The position numbers and the translations under genes were made by a program. Positions 11,084 to 22,544 of a stretch of 64,000 bases of DNA are shown piece after piece; position 1 is the first letter of the stretch; every line of letters starts with the position of its first letter. The notes under the pieces are model-generated. The model saw only the letters and a list, made by a program, of their open reading frames with translations. It made no database searches and was not told the DNA's origin. Source of the DNA: Brachionus plicatilis (taxonomy: Eukaryota; Rotifera; Eurotatoria; Ploima; Brachionidae); NCBI GenBank assembly GCA_010279815.1, contig QEOQ01000274.1, forward strand, positions 30,813 to 94,812. The letters run 5' to 3'.

Positions 11084-12523
11084 TCAATTAGTCTAACAAT
11101 TAACATCATTAACAAAAAAAAATTTCTTTCTAAGCTTTACCAATCAACGGTGATTCTTTTCATTCTTTTAAATGTATGTTTCTCAGCCTACAGTAGATTG
11201 ATAAACAGTAATTATTCTAAATTCAAAATACATCATTTTTCAAAAACTTATTCTTTCGTTTGTTTAATAAAATGTTTATGCTAAATGTATTTTATTCAAC
11301 AAAAAAAAAAGGATCGTCGTCATTTGGAAAGTAACGATTTATAAAAGCTGCTTATTTTAAAAATTTGGACAAAATTTTATTTGAAAGAAATTTTCTATTA
11401 TTATTAGAAACTTAAATTATCATTTAATTTAATGTTTAGAATTTAGAAATTGGTTAAGTTTGGCGTCCAACAAAAAAATTTATTCAAAAAGTCCGCATAG
11501 CTTTTTGAGATACCTTTATTTTATAATATCACTCAAAATGTGATCTCACTTATTCCTTGATATTGGTCAGATATTTTTCATTCAAATCGAAAAAATCTTA
11601 AAGTTAAATCCTGACTGTTCTCAATTTGAAAAATTTCATTCATGCAAAAAGCGATCTCAAATTGATCTGAACTGATCTGAATTTGCGCGTCATGTTGACT
11701 ATGCTATAAAGTGTTCCTCAAAATTACTTGACAAAATTTTTTACAAAGCATCATGTCCAGAATGTGATCATTATGATCGCAAAAATAATTATTTGAATTA
11801 TTGTTATCAAAAAAATTGTTCTATTAAAGCAATTTAATAATTAATGTTGAATTTAAAATAAAAATAAAAAAAATTGCATTTCATTTTAGAAAAATTTAAT
11901 TATTTGAAATTAAATTTAAGTTTTCATCAAGATTTTTACAAAGATAGAAGCGACCGAAGAAGCTAATTTAACTGCTAAAAAAGTCTTTAGCGAGAACTAA
12001 AATCGGGTGGCCTGTACCTTTAGTGGTGAATTTAAAAAGAATTAAAAGGACGTTAAATTGCATAGGTTAAAGAAACATAAGTACAATACATTATTTTTCA
12101 ATTTTAAAAATTTTTGATCACAAAAAAATATTTCCCTTTTTATTTTAAGTAATTTGGTTTTTTCTGAACACAAATAATGTGATAAATTATTAGATGTTCA
12201 CAATTTTTATTTAATTTTGATGCGAAATTTTTTTCTGAGTGAATTAACAAGACTCCTAATTCCTAAAAAAAAATCCATAAAAATAAATTCAATTAAAATT
12301 TTGAGTTAAAAAACTGAACAATTTAATACTTTTTATTTAAGTTAGCGTTAAAATATACGAATATTAAGATTAGTCTTAATAATGAAAAAATAAAAAAAAT
12401 CTAAACAAACGATAGATTAACAAAATTAAAAACATTGAAAATCAAACACAATAAAATATACAGATAGTAAAAACTTCAACTAATAGTAAAATGTAATATT
12501 TAATTATATATAGTATTCAACGA
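11084..12523. other. Intergenic AT-rich DNA
   Basis: I see no gene, RNA or clear repeat here. A weak protein-like patch (about 11943-12075, less AT-rich) has no splice or homology support. The stretch lies between the convergent 7B2 (+) and Scm (-) genes and probably holds both 3' ends. Confidence 0.6.
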
Positions 12524-15500
12524 TTAGAGAAGGTTTTTTTCAGACTTTAAATTGCTTTGATTTTGCAGACTGATCGGATATATAGTTTGTGCTTGGGAAA
12601 CTCGCAAATTGTCCAAATAATTATTCAGTTTGAGTGCTGGGCCTAATTTAAAACCCATGTATTTCATGAGAATATCGGTTGAAAGTAACAGTAATGCCTT
12701 GCCATCGATTTCATGATGCTTAAAAGATTCTATGTGACTTGTAAAATAGTCGCCTAGGCTTCTAATAAATTCGACAACGTTATCTATGGTCCACTCATTC
12801 ACTAAAAACAAAAATCAATTTGGTTTATTTCTAAAATAGTTAATTTTAAAAATAAAATAATTAATATACAAAAATACTCAAAATATGATAATTTTTAATT
12901 AACAATGACAAATTTAATAAAAATTGTCAATCATAATAAAAACATGTTCATTTGTAATGTATTCGCAACAAATTAAATTTAAAAAAAAAACAAAAAATTA
13001 AGAGAAAATTTTTTTTCTTAGAAAAAATACCAATTAATTGGTTGTTGGAGTTTCTAGAAACAGAAGCTATTTCCAGTCAAAAAGCTAGAAGAAAAAGCAT
13101 AAACTAACTGCCAGTTTGTGCCGGTCTGCCAGTTTTCAAACATTGGATTTGACTCAAGGAGATCTTGTCAGCCTTTGAAGGTTATTCTTGAAAATGCTGG
13201 CGTGCAAAAAAGAATCTCACTTAGGATATTATTTGGTATCAATGTATAAAATGCTAAATTAGACTTAGTAAGTCAGTCAGCAGTAAAAAGAAAACGAAGT
13301 AGGCTTCTTGGCTCAAAATATAAAAATAGATAACTTATCTTTAATGGATATTAATTATTTTTGTAAAAAAATATAAATTTTTTTTTTCTTGTTTGATGTT
13401 TGCATCAATTTATTCAATTTTGCTCTTATTTTAATATATTTAATATAAATAAATTAAAGTATCAGTTGCACATTGGTAATAATTATATGCCATATTATTA
13501 AATCAATTATTCAAATAATTTTTTTTATTTGTGCTAAATTTTGTGGCTGCTTTTTTAGTCATCTGAAAAGAATAGAAATTAAATTAAAATTTAAAAAAGA
13601 ACATTTTGTACATTAACAAATATATTAGACTGATAAATTGAACTTAATTAATAGATGATATTTTATGAGAGATAAATGTTTTTTGTTTAATGGTTTATAT
13701 TTTGGTAAAAAAAAAATATTAAGCCATTACTAAAAAACATAAACTAACTGCCGGTTTGTAGTTTTCGGAGATTGGATTTGACTCAAGATCATCTTGCCAG
13801 CCTTAGTAGGTTATTCTTGGACATGCAGGCTGTTAATTATTCTTTTTGACAATAAGTAACTAAAAGTTGTATTTAATCAAAAAAAAAAAAGGTCCTTTAA
13901 TGCTTTTTAATTATATGCAATATTAATGACTAACACTTTTGAAATAGGCAAATTGAAGTTTGAGATCAAGATCAAAAGATAAAAAATATATATTTTTAAT
14001 AATAGGGAAAAAATAAATTTTTTGCAAAGCAATTATTTGACATTTAATGTCAAGTTTATTTTCATGTATTAAATTTTAAAATGTCCCTTTTTAAATATTT
14101 TAATTGATTTTTATGAAAACTTATTTATAAAGACAAAAAAATTTACTTTTTTAAAATTTATTATTTATTTAAGTGGAAAAATAGAATTATTTAAGTTTGA
14201 ATTAATGGATATAAAAGTTATAAACTAAAATTTTTGAATTAACTTTATATTTAAATTATTGATTTTTTTTTGTTAAATAAATTAGATATTACCGGTAGAA
14301 CTAAAAACGCCTTAACAAACGTCTGATTAACGAACCATTAACAAGCGTTTTTCAAGGCGTTTTATGACGTTAGTCTAGCGTTCTTATGCGTGAAAAAACG
14401 CCAAAAACGCCTGAAAAAAACGCTTTCAAAATACATAAATTTTTCGATGTTCTCGATATCTAAAGTAAAAGAACGAGAGTGAGACTGAGACTGACTAGTA
14501 AGGTTTAGAAAAAGTTCTGCTGTTGATGAAGAAAGAGGAATCTGTGACTCGTGAAAAAATAAAAATTTAGAAAACATTAAAATATTGTTAATATAAAATT
14601 TCATTTTTTAAAAAGAATGAAAAAAACATTAAAATTTTTTAGAATATATCTTTTGTAAAATAACTTGTCTTAAAAAATATTAAGTAAAAGTTACGAAAAA
14701 TAGGAAGATTAATTTAATTTAAAAAAGACGCATTTTGCGACGCTTTTTATTTTACGGGTAATGATTTAGATGTTAATTTGATAAATAACCATTATTATAC
14801 ATAACATGTCTAGTAATGTTTAGAATTTATTTCTTAAAAATTGCCAAAATCATTAGATTAATTAAGTTTTAAAATTTAAAATGATCGTTTTGATCTTAAA
14901 ATTTGATTTAAAACTTTAATTTGCCTCTAGACAACTAATCGTAATGTATTGAATACATTTGATTGACATTTTTTTCAGAGTTATTTTAAAGTCAGTAGTG
15001 TCAAGTCTAATTTTTTTTAAGACCGGACTTGGACTTTAATTTTAGTGACTTTTACTTTACCTAGACGACCACAATAACTCACGAACCTGGCAGGGCAATA
15101 AAACTCATGTGGCCGTGGTCATGACTGCATGGAACATTAAAAATTCGAATATAAATTTTGACTTAACAATGACTCGATTTCAAGTTGATTTCAATTCAAA
15201 GTCACTAAAATTAAAAGTTTAAGCAAAAAAAAAAGTTCAAAGTCCGGACGTGGACTTTGATTTAATTTGGAAATTTTAAACAATTTTGATTTATTTTCTA
15301 TTGACTTTAAATGAAAAAATAAATGAGACTCTCTAAAATTATGATTAAATTATACCTGGCATGCAATCTTTTCTACAAAATTTAGATGCTGGATTACTTT
15401 CATCGAGATCTAGTTGTTCTGTGGATTTGTGTCTTTTGTTGTGACAACCATTTTGTTGCGAAGAGTGCACTTTGACTGAATTGTCTTGAAACGAAGAAGT

Positions 15501-16985
15501 CGAGCTCGAACACGACGACGTCTTTGGAGTGAGCGGAAATTCGTCAATTTTTTCTTTGACTTGTGATGAGGACACATTTTCTTTGTTTTCGATACGAATG
15601 CTATGTGGCTGTTTGGGCGACTGTTTAGGCGACTGTTTGGGCGACTGTTTTGGCGACTGTTTGATGCTTAAATTGTCTTGTCTTGTCTGTTTTGTTGAGA
15701 ACAATTTGCTCTCGTCTATTTCTAAAATTTGACAAACTCTTCTGATCTCAAGCCACATTTGCTCTTTGCTGCTGACCACATTGAGCTTTTTTTTGACGCA
15801 CGAATTGCTTGTTTTGTATCGAATAAGTTGCAGACCGTTTCCGTCCGGCATCAATTGAAAAACTTGCATTCGATTAAGAGCGCAATCGACAAAAGACTGA
15901 ACAATTGATCTATAAATATTAGCTGGCTGCCCAGGTCCAAATTTAGTATGCGATTTGTGGAATTTAGTGGAATTAATAAATTTACCGCAGTCGTAATTTG
16001 ATCGCACGTATAAAGTAAGATACGCAATTGGGTTGTCGCACTTGGCATCGGCAGCCTCTGCTATTGTCGTTGAATTGTCCAAGTCAGGCTCAATTGCTTC
16101 TTTTTTAACTTTGTCTAAATCGAAAATAATTTCTTTGTCGTTTTGTTTGCATTCGAATTTTTGGGAAATTATTGCCAAATGGTGCTCGCCGTCACTTGTC
16201 TTTTTTCTATTCGAACTTGGCGCCGACTTGGACTGGGCCTGTGACTTGGCTTTTTTCATTTTTTCCTCCAAATATCCGGGATGCTGCAAAATGTGGCCGC
16301 TTTTTTTGCACCAGCCACAAGGAAAAAGATCTCTGGACGCGTAATGAATCCAAAATTGAGACGAAGTCGACCAGCCATCGAAAGAAATTAAAATTTTATC
16401 CTTGGTCACTTGTTTGACGGTTGCCGGACAAATTAGGTCAGGATTTTTGGGATCGACTGCTTCGAGCTTTTGGCAAACTTTGAACTCGTTTTTTGCAGGC
16501 TTTATCGGAGGCTGCTTAAATGCTACTTCTGGAGCAAAAACGTTATTTGTGTGCGAAAGATTGAGGATTTTCTCGAGAAATTTTGGCCATTTGGACAAGT
16601 CGTTTCCATAGCCGAGTGGCGGCTGAATCTTTCGGCCATTTTTGGTCGAATATTCAAATGGATGCAGCAAGTCCGAGTCGCACATGAGCCAAAAATCGTT
16701 GCGATTGTCGGTGCCGTCTAGACGCAGACGCAATCTGGGCCCAGCTATTTCGATGATGGTCGCAAGACAAATAGACGAAGTATTTCTCGGATCGTTCGTT
16801 TCCAGCTTTTGTCCTACTTTGAATTCATTTTGTGGCGGTGTTCCATTTTGGGCAAAGCATGTCCAAGGAGCTGGTTGACTGTTGCTTTTTTTCAAATAAT
16901 CATCCCAATCGAATTCTTCTTCTTCGTCAGATGATTCTTCATTTTTTTCTTGATTTTTGGTCTTACAGTAGTCTAATTCAGTCAT
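12524..16985 (-). CDS. Scm: Polycomb protein Scm (two MBT repeats, SLED domain, SAM domain)
   Basis: Scm is a nuclear Polycomb-group repressor that links PRC1 and PRC2. Exon 16985-15356 encodes FDWDDYL, then MBT repeat 1 (about residues 50-130, with LRLRLDGTDNRNDFW). MBT repeat 2 follows (about 165-250, NEFKVCQKLEAVDPKNP and ISFDGW). A SLED/DUF3588-type domain lies at about 318-430 (KFGPGQPANIYRSIVQSFVDCAL). The terminal exon 12801-12524 encodes a SAM domain (EWTIDNVVEFIRSLGDYF and MGFKLGPALKLNNYL). The donor CCAG|GTATAA and the acceptor TTTTTAG|TG are both phase 1 and rejoin in frame across a 2.55 kb intron, giving 635 residues. The frame is open upstream of the ATG into the assembly gap, so the true start could lie further up. 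Between SLED and SAM lie four KQSP repeats. Domain order matches animal Scm/SCMH1/SCML2. Confidence 0.92.
13098..13830. repeat. Direct pair of a ~100-bp dispersed repeat in the Scm intron
   Basis: Positions 13098-13200 and 13738-13830 share AAACTAACTGCC, ATTGGATTTGACTCAAG, ATCTTG(T/C)CAGCCTT and GGTTATTCTTG in the same order and orientation. They are separated by about 540 bases of ordinary AT-rich intron. The family is unknown to me. Confidence 0.75.
14288..14762. mobile_element. Candidate MITE with ~20-bp imperfect terminal inverted repeats
   Basis: The left end (ATTACCGGTAGAACTAAAAA) resembles the reverse complement of the right end (ATTACCCGTAAAATAAAAAG). The interior is rich in AAACGC/GCGTTT motifs near both ends, unlike the surrounding intron. 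GAT flanks both ends, suggesting a 3-base target duplication. The superfamily is not clear. It lies in the Scm intron. Confidence 0.5.
15003..15262. repeat. Small repeat element with inverted and direct ends
   Basis: The phrase TTTTAATTTTAGTGACTT near 15035-15052 recurs in reverse complement near 15198-15216. CCGGACTTGGACTTTAATTT near 15023 recurs directly as CCGGACGTGGACTTTGATTT near 15244. The interior (15061-15140) is less AT-rich. It lies in the Scm intron close to the exon and is probably a small decayed non-autonomous transposon. Confidence 0.45.
15601..15665 (-). repeat. 12-bp coding tandem repeat, (KQSP)n in Scm
   Basis: Four to five copies of a 12-base unit read as ACTGTTTGGGCG on the plus strand encode consecutive KQSP tetrapeptides in Scm, at about residues 441-460. 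They lie in the linker between the SLED and SAM domains. Confidence 0.9.
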
Positions 16986-17005
16986 TTGGGTATCATCAAA
17001 GTTGA

Positions 17006-17273
17006 NNNNNNNNNNNNNNNNNNNNNNNNNNNNNNNNNNNNNNNNNNNNNNNNNNNNNNNNNNNNNNNNNNNNNNNNNNNNNNNNNNNNNNNNNNNNNNN
17101 NNNNNNNNNNNNNNNNNNNNNNNNNNNNNNNNNNNNNNNNNNNNNNNNNNNNNNNNNNNNNNNNNNNNNNNNNNNNNNNNNNNNNNNNNNNNNNNNNNNN
17201 NNNNNNNNNNNNNNNNNNNNNNNNNNNNNNNNNNNNNNNNNNNNNNNNNNNNNNNNNNNNNNNNNNNNNNNNN
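17006..17273. other. Assembly gap (268 N)
   Basis: Run of unknown bases immediately upstream of the Scm start region. It may hide a 5' exon or promoter. Confidence 0.99.
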
Positions 17274-18810
17274 TTTTAAGTCTAAATTTAAACAAAATTA
17301 TTTTTTAGTTAATTATTCTTAGAAAAATAAATAACGTAATTATCCCTATTTATTGACATGTCTTTAAAATAGAGTACTCTTTTTTAGTGACATGTTATTC
17401 AAAATTGAGCACTGTTTTTGAAAAAAATATAAAATTCATTATTGATCACATGTAATTAAATTTGAATAAAATTAAAAATTATTAAAAATGGCTTCAGCTT
17501 TTTTGAAATTCTTTTAAAAATGGAAATTTAATTATGTTTTAAATCCGAATTTCATTTAAACTCGACGTAATTTCTAACAAAAGTTAACTAATTCTTTTTT
17601 TAAGAAATTTCGTATAAATTAGACATTGCACTTTTTTAAATCAGTCTTCATTTTTTACTGACATGTCAATAAATTCGGATAATTACGTTAATATATATAA
17701 AGGATTATTAACTCCCCCACATATAAAAACTTCTTCAGCACAAAATTTTATTCAAAAAAAAATTTTAGTGTTTATTTGAAACATTTTTTTAAATTTTATT
17801 TCTATTTGAAAAAAAAAATCGATTTAAAATCAATAATAAAATTATTTTAAGACAAATTAAAACTTAAATAAAAGATTAATATAATTAAATTACTTACTGA
17901 AAAACCATTTTTCTGAGTCCTTTGGTTTACCTTTCTTTGGCTTATTTACAAACTCTTCGTCATTCAAGTATTTGCAATCACATTGCATTGTTTTGATATT
18001 TAGATTATAACACTCTTTGCAAACATACTTAAGTTTTCCAATTTTTTATAAAATTCGCCCAGTTTGTTATCTTTTTAGCATAAGTAATACCGTAGTAATC
18101 TTATAGTAGGTATGGGCGCCTTTTCATAGTCTTTTCGCGAGCCAAAGAATAGTTTTTGACAATTGAAAAAATACTTGGCAAATTTGTAACAGTTTTCCTT
18201 GAATTTTCAAAAATCAACAAACTGCTTGTAATTTTTCATAAAACGTTCTTTGGAACTAGTCAAATGTCAAATGTCTAACATTAATGGAGAGGTCGAATCC
18301 TTTTTTAAAAAATAAATAATAATAAAAGGTTGATGCTTTTGTGTGATTGTGGGTTCAAATTCTTTTCTATTTTAAAATTTAAAATGACACGAAAATAAAA
18401 CTTTAATACTTCTTCATTACTACATTGTGAGTAGAGCCTTTTTGGGTTCTTCTTGTCTCACTCAAATCTCGCGATTGTTACTGCCCAAGGCCTTGAGTTT
18501 GTGCCAAGTTGTCTTTTTCAATTGTATGAAACCCAGAAGTTCAGGATTCATCCAAGACAGACGTTTCCTAATGATGCAGGATTTAAATTTGGGTTAGGTT
18601 ATAAATTTCTCAGACATACTGTTGTATATCGTTGGAAATCTATCATAGCACGAATCGATTGATTGATCGCTAAACTCAGTATTCCAATCGCAATTCGATT
18701 TAGTTTCTGAAATTTTGGCCAAGTCACCTTTCTTGAATAAGTTAAGTAAAAGTTCACAAAATCAAATTTTATTAATTATTAACCAATTATGTAAGCATTT
18801 TGTAAAATTA
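17274..18810. other. AT-rich accessory DNA outside the coding relic
   Basis: Apart from the relic at 17899-18270, I see only AT-rich sequence. A less AT-rich patch at 18440-18720 has a short open frame with no recognisable motif or splice support. Confidence 0.5.
17899..18270 (-). pseudogene. Unrecognised cysteine-containing coding relic
   Basis: On the reverse strand, 18029-17899 reads KYVCKECYNLNIKTMQCDCK, then a lysine-rich stretch with KPKKGKPKDSEKW. It ends at a consensus donor (TTCA|GTAAGT). Upstream, 18270-18040 gives a protein-like reading (ERFMKNYKQFVDF, CYKFAKYFFNCQKL, FGSRKDYEKAPIPTIRLLRYY) broken by two stops and a shift of frame. The CxxC/CxC cysteines suggest a small zinc-binding module. 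It could be a decayed transposon gene, or the last piece could be an upstream exon of Scm, which lies in the same orientation beyond the gap. I do not recognise the family. Confidence 0.4.
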
Positions 18811-19114
18811 AGGCAATGTGAAATTTTAGTACAAAAAGTAAAAACGTTCTAATTTTTTTTCCAATTGTGCAAAAATGGTAAAAATTTTTACAAAAGAATT
18901 CCAAGCTCTGCAAAAATTATGCAATTTATTGCATAGTTAAATCAAGAATTTTTTGATGGTGTGCATTTTACAGAAAATTGCAGAGTTTGGAATTTTTTTG
19001 TAAAAATTTGTTCAATATTGTACTCTTTACAAAACCATTTTTGCACAATTAAAAAAAAATAGAACGTTTTTACTTTTTGTACTGTAAATTTTGTACTAAA
19101 ATTTCACATTACCT
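18811..19114. mobile_element. MITE with long terminal inverted repeats
   Basis: The left end AGGCAATGTGAAATTTTAGT, continuing through an AAAAAGTAAAAACGTTCTA segment, is matched by the reverse complement of the right end (AGGTAATGTGAAATTTTAGT...). The arms are about 70 bases. AAATTA flanks both sides (18805-18810 and 19115-19120), a possible 6-base target duplication. There is no coding capacity. Confidence 0.8.
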
Positions 19115-19395
19115 AAATTAATAAGATCACTTCTTTTTTACTTGAATAGCTAAAATTACAATAAAAAACAACTTTTAGACCAAAAACGCCTAAAAGAAAA
19201 ATTACCCGATGTGTTCAACTTGAATTTATATGAATAACTTAAAATTCAATCAATAACCGAATTTTCAGTTAACCATTTTTGGCTAACCGAATTTTTTGGT
19301 TAACCAATTTTGGCTAACCGGACATTGGTTAACCAAGCCAAAATCACTATCGAAAACATTAATCGTCCAAGAAGATAGTTGTACATATGAATATT

Positions 19396-20111
19396 CAGAG
19401 TTATTCCTCAAGTCTCAATCAGACTTGTGCGTAAGTCAAAAAATAAAGTCATTTTTAAGTCATTTTTTGGTTAAGTCAAAGATTTGACTTGACTTAAGAT
19501 TTTTTTTTTTAAAGTTAAGTCATTTGACTTGACTTGACTTAGAATGACTTGAATTTCAAAAAATTTAATTTGTGTTTTCGAAGGAATTTGATAAAAAAAT
19601 CTTCCAATTAATTTTCTAATATTTACAACATTAAAATTTAAAGAATCATAATTAGGATTGGATGCTTGTTACCCGTTTTTTATTGACTTTCCCAAAAAAA
19701 ATTCAAGTCATTCTAAGTCAAGTCAAGTCAAATGACTTAACTCTAAAAAAAAAAAATCTTAAGTCAAGTCCGTGACTTGACTTTGACTTTGACTTAGTGA
19801 CTTACGCACAAGTCTGGTCTCAATCTTTAAGTCAAGTCCAAGCCATAACTTGACTTGTATTTTTTTATGATTAAAATCTCTTAAACGTTTACATTTTTAA
19901 ATTGAATCATTTTGTTAACAAAAAAATTATAAATTTAAAAATCAATCTTTTGAAAAAAATTAAAAACTATTTAAAAATATATGGAAAACATCGTTGAAAA
20001 TGTTACTTGGAAAGATAAATCGCCCAAAAAATCTAAGAAGTTTCAAGTCAAGTTTAGGCTTGATTTTTTGGTCGAAAGACTTGAAAAATAGCTACTTGAG
20101 GAACAACTCTG
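19396..20111. mobile_element. Outer hAT-type MITE, interrupted by a second MITE
   Basis: The left end CAGAGTTATTCCTCAAG pairs with the right end CTTGAGGAACAACTCTG. An exact 8-base target-site duplication, TGAATATT, flanks it (19388-19395 and 20112-20119). The CAG start and 8-base duplication are typical of the hAT superfamily. Without the inner insertion and its duplicated target it would be about 311 bases. It has no coding capacity, so it would need a transposase supplied elsewhere. Confidence 0.9.
19420..19816. mobile_element. Inner hAT-type MITE nested in the outer MITE
   Basis: The terminal inverted repeats are CAGACTTGTGCGTAAGTCA at the left and its reverse complement at the right. The exact 8-base duplication GTCTCAAT flanks the element (19412-19419 and 19817-19824). 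The arms continue as AAGTCAAGTC-type motifs, so the 397-base element can fold almost end to end. It inserted into the outer MITE after that element had settled. It is non-coding. Confidence 0.92.
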
Positions 20112-20628
20112 TGAATATTACTTAATTATTCAAGCGAACATAAAAAAAGCAATTGCAAATGAACAGCAAAGTTAAATAAAACTAAAGACAAATGAAGAGA
20201 GCGACGTGCAAGATTTAGATTAAGAGAAAGGGCCTTTTAAAATTCCTAAGAGAATTACGGAAGATTCTATTGAAAGCTAAAAATAGACTATAAACATTAG
20301 ACATATTCAAATTCAGCTTAAAAAAAATAAAAATATTTGTTTATTCAAAATTTTATTTTTAACGATTTTTTTGATTTTGATACTTTATTTTGCTTTAAAG
20401 AACTAGGAAAAAAATCAAATACTTTGACAGTCTTTGCCACTATCCTAATTTATTTAAATATTTTTGCAGAATATTTAAAAAATTGAGTTATTCTAATGGA
20501 GTTTTAATATCCATGGTTACATGTTTAATTTAAATTTTGATAATATTTACAATAAAAGTACTCTCTATTGATTAAAATTCATCTTTTTTTTAATAATTTT
20601 CTTTAAATTGAGTAAATCTCTTAACAAA

Positions 20629-22544
20629 ATGAAGGATATTATGATATATGGTTTAATATCTTCCATTGAATATCAAAAGGCTAGATGCTGTGCCATGGTA
20701 AATGCTTAATTTAAATTTTAACATTTTCATTTATGTAAAAAATTTTTTAGGATCTTTTTAAAAAAAATACAGAAGAAATTAAAAGACCATTGATAAATGG
20801 AATGCTGGAATTTGAATGGTCCGAATGGATATTGGCGAAAAAAAAAGTTTGACTTTTAACTTTTATTTACCATTAAAAACAACATTTACAATTTACCTAA
20901 AATACCATTTCTGATTATGTTTATTTTTTAAAAAAAAGGAATTAAAAGGAAATACATGGGCTTTCACAAATAATGTAATGATATTTATAGATGGTCAATT
21001 AGTTGGTAATACCAAAGATTTCTTAAAATGGGCCCAAGAAAATTATAGTTATGAGGATTTTCGTAACGAAGTGTTGTATGAGACCCTTTCAAAGGAAGAA
21101 TATGCTAATTACTTTCTGGAAACAAAAGTAGTTATTTTATTAAAATAGCTAGGTTTTATAGCTATCCCTAAAAAAATTCTTTAATTTTACCAAAATTAAT
21201 TTTCAATTTATAGAATGATTTTGTATATCTTGACATAATTCAGGAGGATCAAAAAATTGGGAGACTTTTGATAGAGGTAAGTAAAAATAAAATAATAAAA
21301 ATTAAATCAAATTCTAAATTTTGTTTAGCTATTTAGTAATCAGTTACCAAAAACGAGTGAAAATTTCCGATTGCTGTGCACGGGCGAAAAAGGCCGTTCG
21401 GAAGATGGGTCAAAAAAATTACACTACAAAAATACCCTTATTCATCGAATTGTGCCAAATGGTTGGATTCAAGGAGGCGGTTTGAACAATTTTTTATGTT
21501 CTGGAGTTTTTTCTCATTACAAGGTTTTTAGATATTGGAAAGGGATCAGGAAACGAGAGTGAATCAACTTATGGTGGATTATTTGAAGGTAAGTTTTATC
21601 GTTTGATAATTTAAATCATTAATTAAGTGTTTTTTTAAAATTTTTGTTGAATTTAAAGTTTGGCAATTTTCTTATAAATGAAAATAAAATTTTGCGCGGG
21701 AAAAATTTAAACATTTAAGCTTTTGGTAAAACCATTAAAAATTAGTTGTTTTGATTTTTTTGAATTTTTAAAAAACCCGATAAAGAAAAAAGAAGATTTT
21801 ATTATTTGCCAAGTCATTTTAAAAATTGACAGTGACATATCTAACATCAAAAACAACATAAAGCTTTTTTTGTTAAGAATTATTGAATGGATTTAAAATT
21901 AATTGGACTTTTTTATTATTTATATAATACAAGTCTTAAAAGAAAACCAAGAAAAGATCCTTGAAACATTCAATTTGAATCCAGTATTACTTTGATTAAA
22001 TCTAATTATGAGATTTTTGTGTTACTTGTTGACAGAGACTGAAATTATCAAAATTATTTATTTATTTTCAGATGAATCGTTTCAAATATCAAATACTAAA
22101 CGAGGTATTTTGGGAATGGCAAATAATGGTAGACATACAAACGGCTCACAATTTTATATAACATTACAATCAACACCTTGGATGGATAATAAATATGTTG
22201 CTTTCGGGTATGAAAATTTAAGACATAATAGATTAAAAGTTGCTTTTTTACAATTGACATTGATTTTAATTCAAATATTCGAATAATTTTTTTTGAAGAA
22301 TAAATCTTAAGATATAGTTTTATTCTAAATGAATTAATTTTTAAATTCATTAATAATAGCATCTTTTAATCTTTAACATGTGTAAAAAACCTTCTTGTCA
22401 ATTAATGTATTTTTATTTTTTTACAGTCAAGTTGTGGAAGGAAGTGAAACATTGACAAAATTAGAAAATCTAACAACTATAAATGAAAGACCACAAAAAG
22501 AATGCAAGATTAACGAATGCGGAATTTTTAAATATGAATTTTAA
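20629..22544 (+). CDS. PPIL6: Cyclophilin-like peptidyl-prolyl isomerase PPIL6
   Basis: Eight exons join in phase: 20629-20697, 20751-20846, 20939-21127, 21214-21276, 21329-21479, 21532-21588, 22072-22207 and 22427-22544, giving 292 residues. The N-terminal part (LLEFEW-like [10 protein letters not shown], then [20 protein letters not shown]) is specific to PPIL6. The cyclophilin domain begins at NDFVYLDI. It continues with [43 protein letters not shown] and [20 protein letters not shown]. It ends with [14 protein letters not shown] and [10 protein letters not shown]. Cyclophilins catalyse proline isomerisation; for PPIL6 the activity and role are poorly known, and several active-site positions differ from cyclophilin A. 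AATAAA-like signals follow the stop near 22585. Confidence 0.93.

Noticed and set aside
16033..16878. Overlapping plus-strand frames opposite Scm exon 1
   Set aside because: They mirror the long reverse-strand coding exon and show no family motif.
16986..17322. Open frames spanning the first N-run
   Set aside because: They exist only because unknown bases contain no stops.
18351..18362. GGGTTCAAATTC, resembling a tRNA/SINE B box
   Set aside because: No matching A box at the right distance and no cloverleaf could be drawn; most likely chance.
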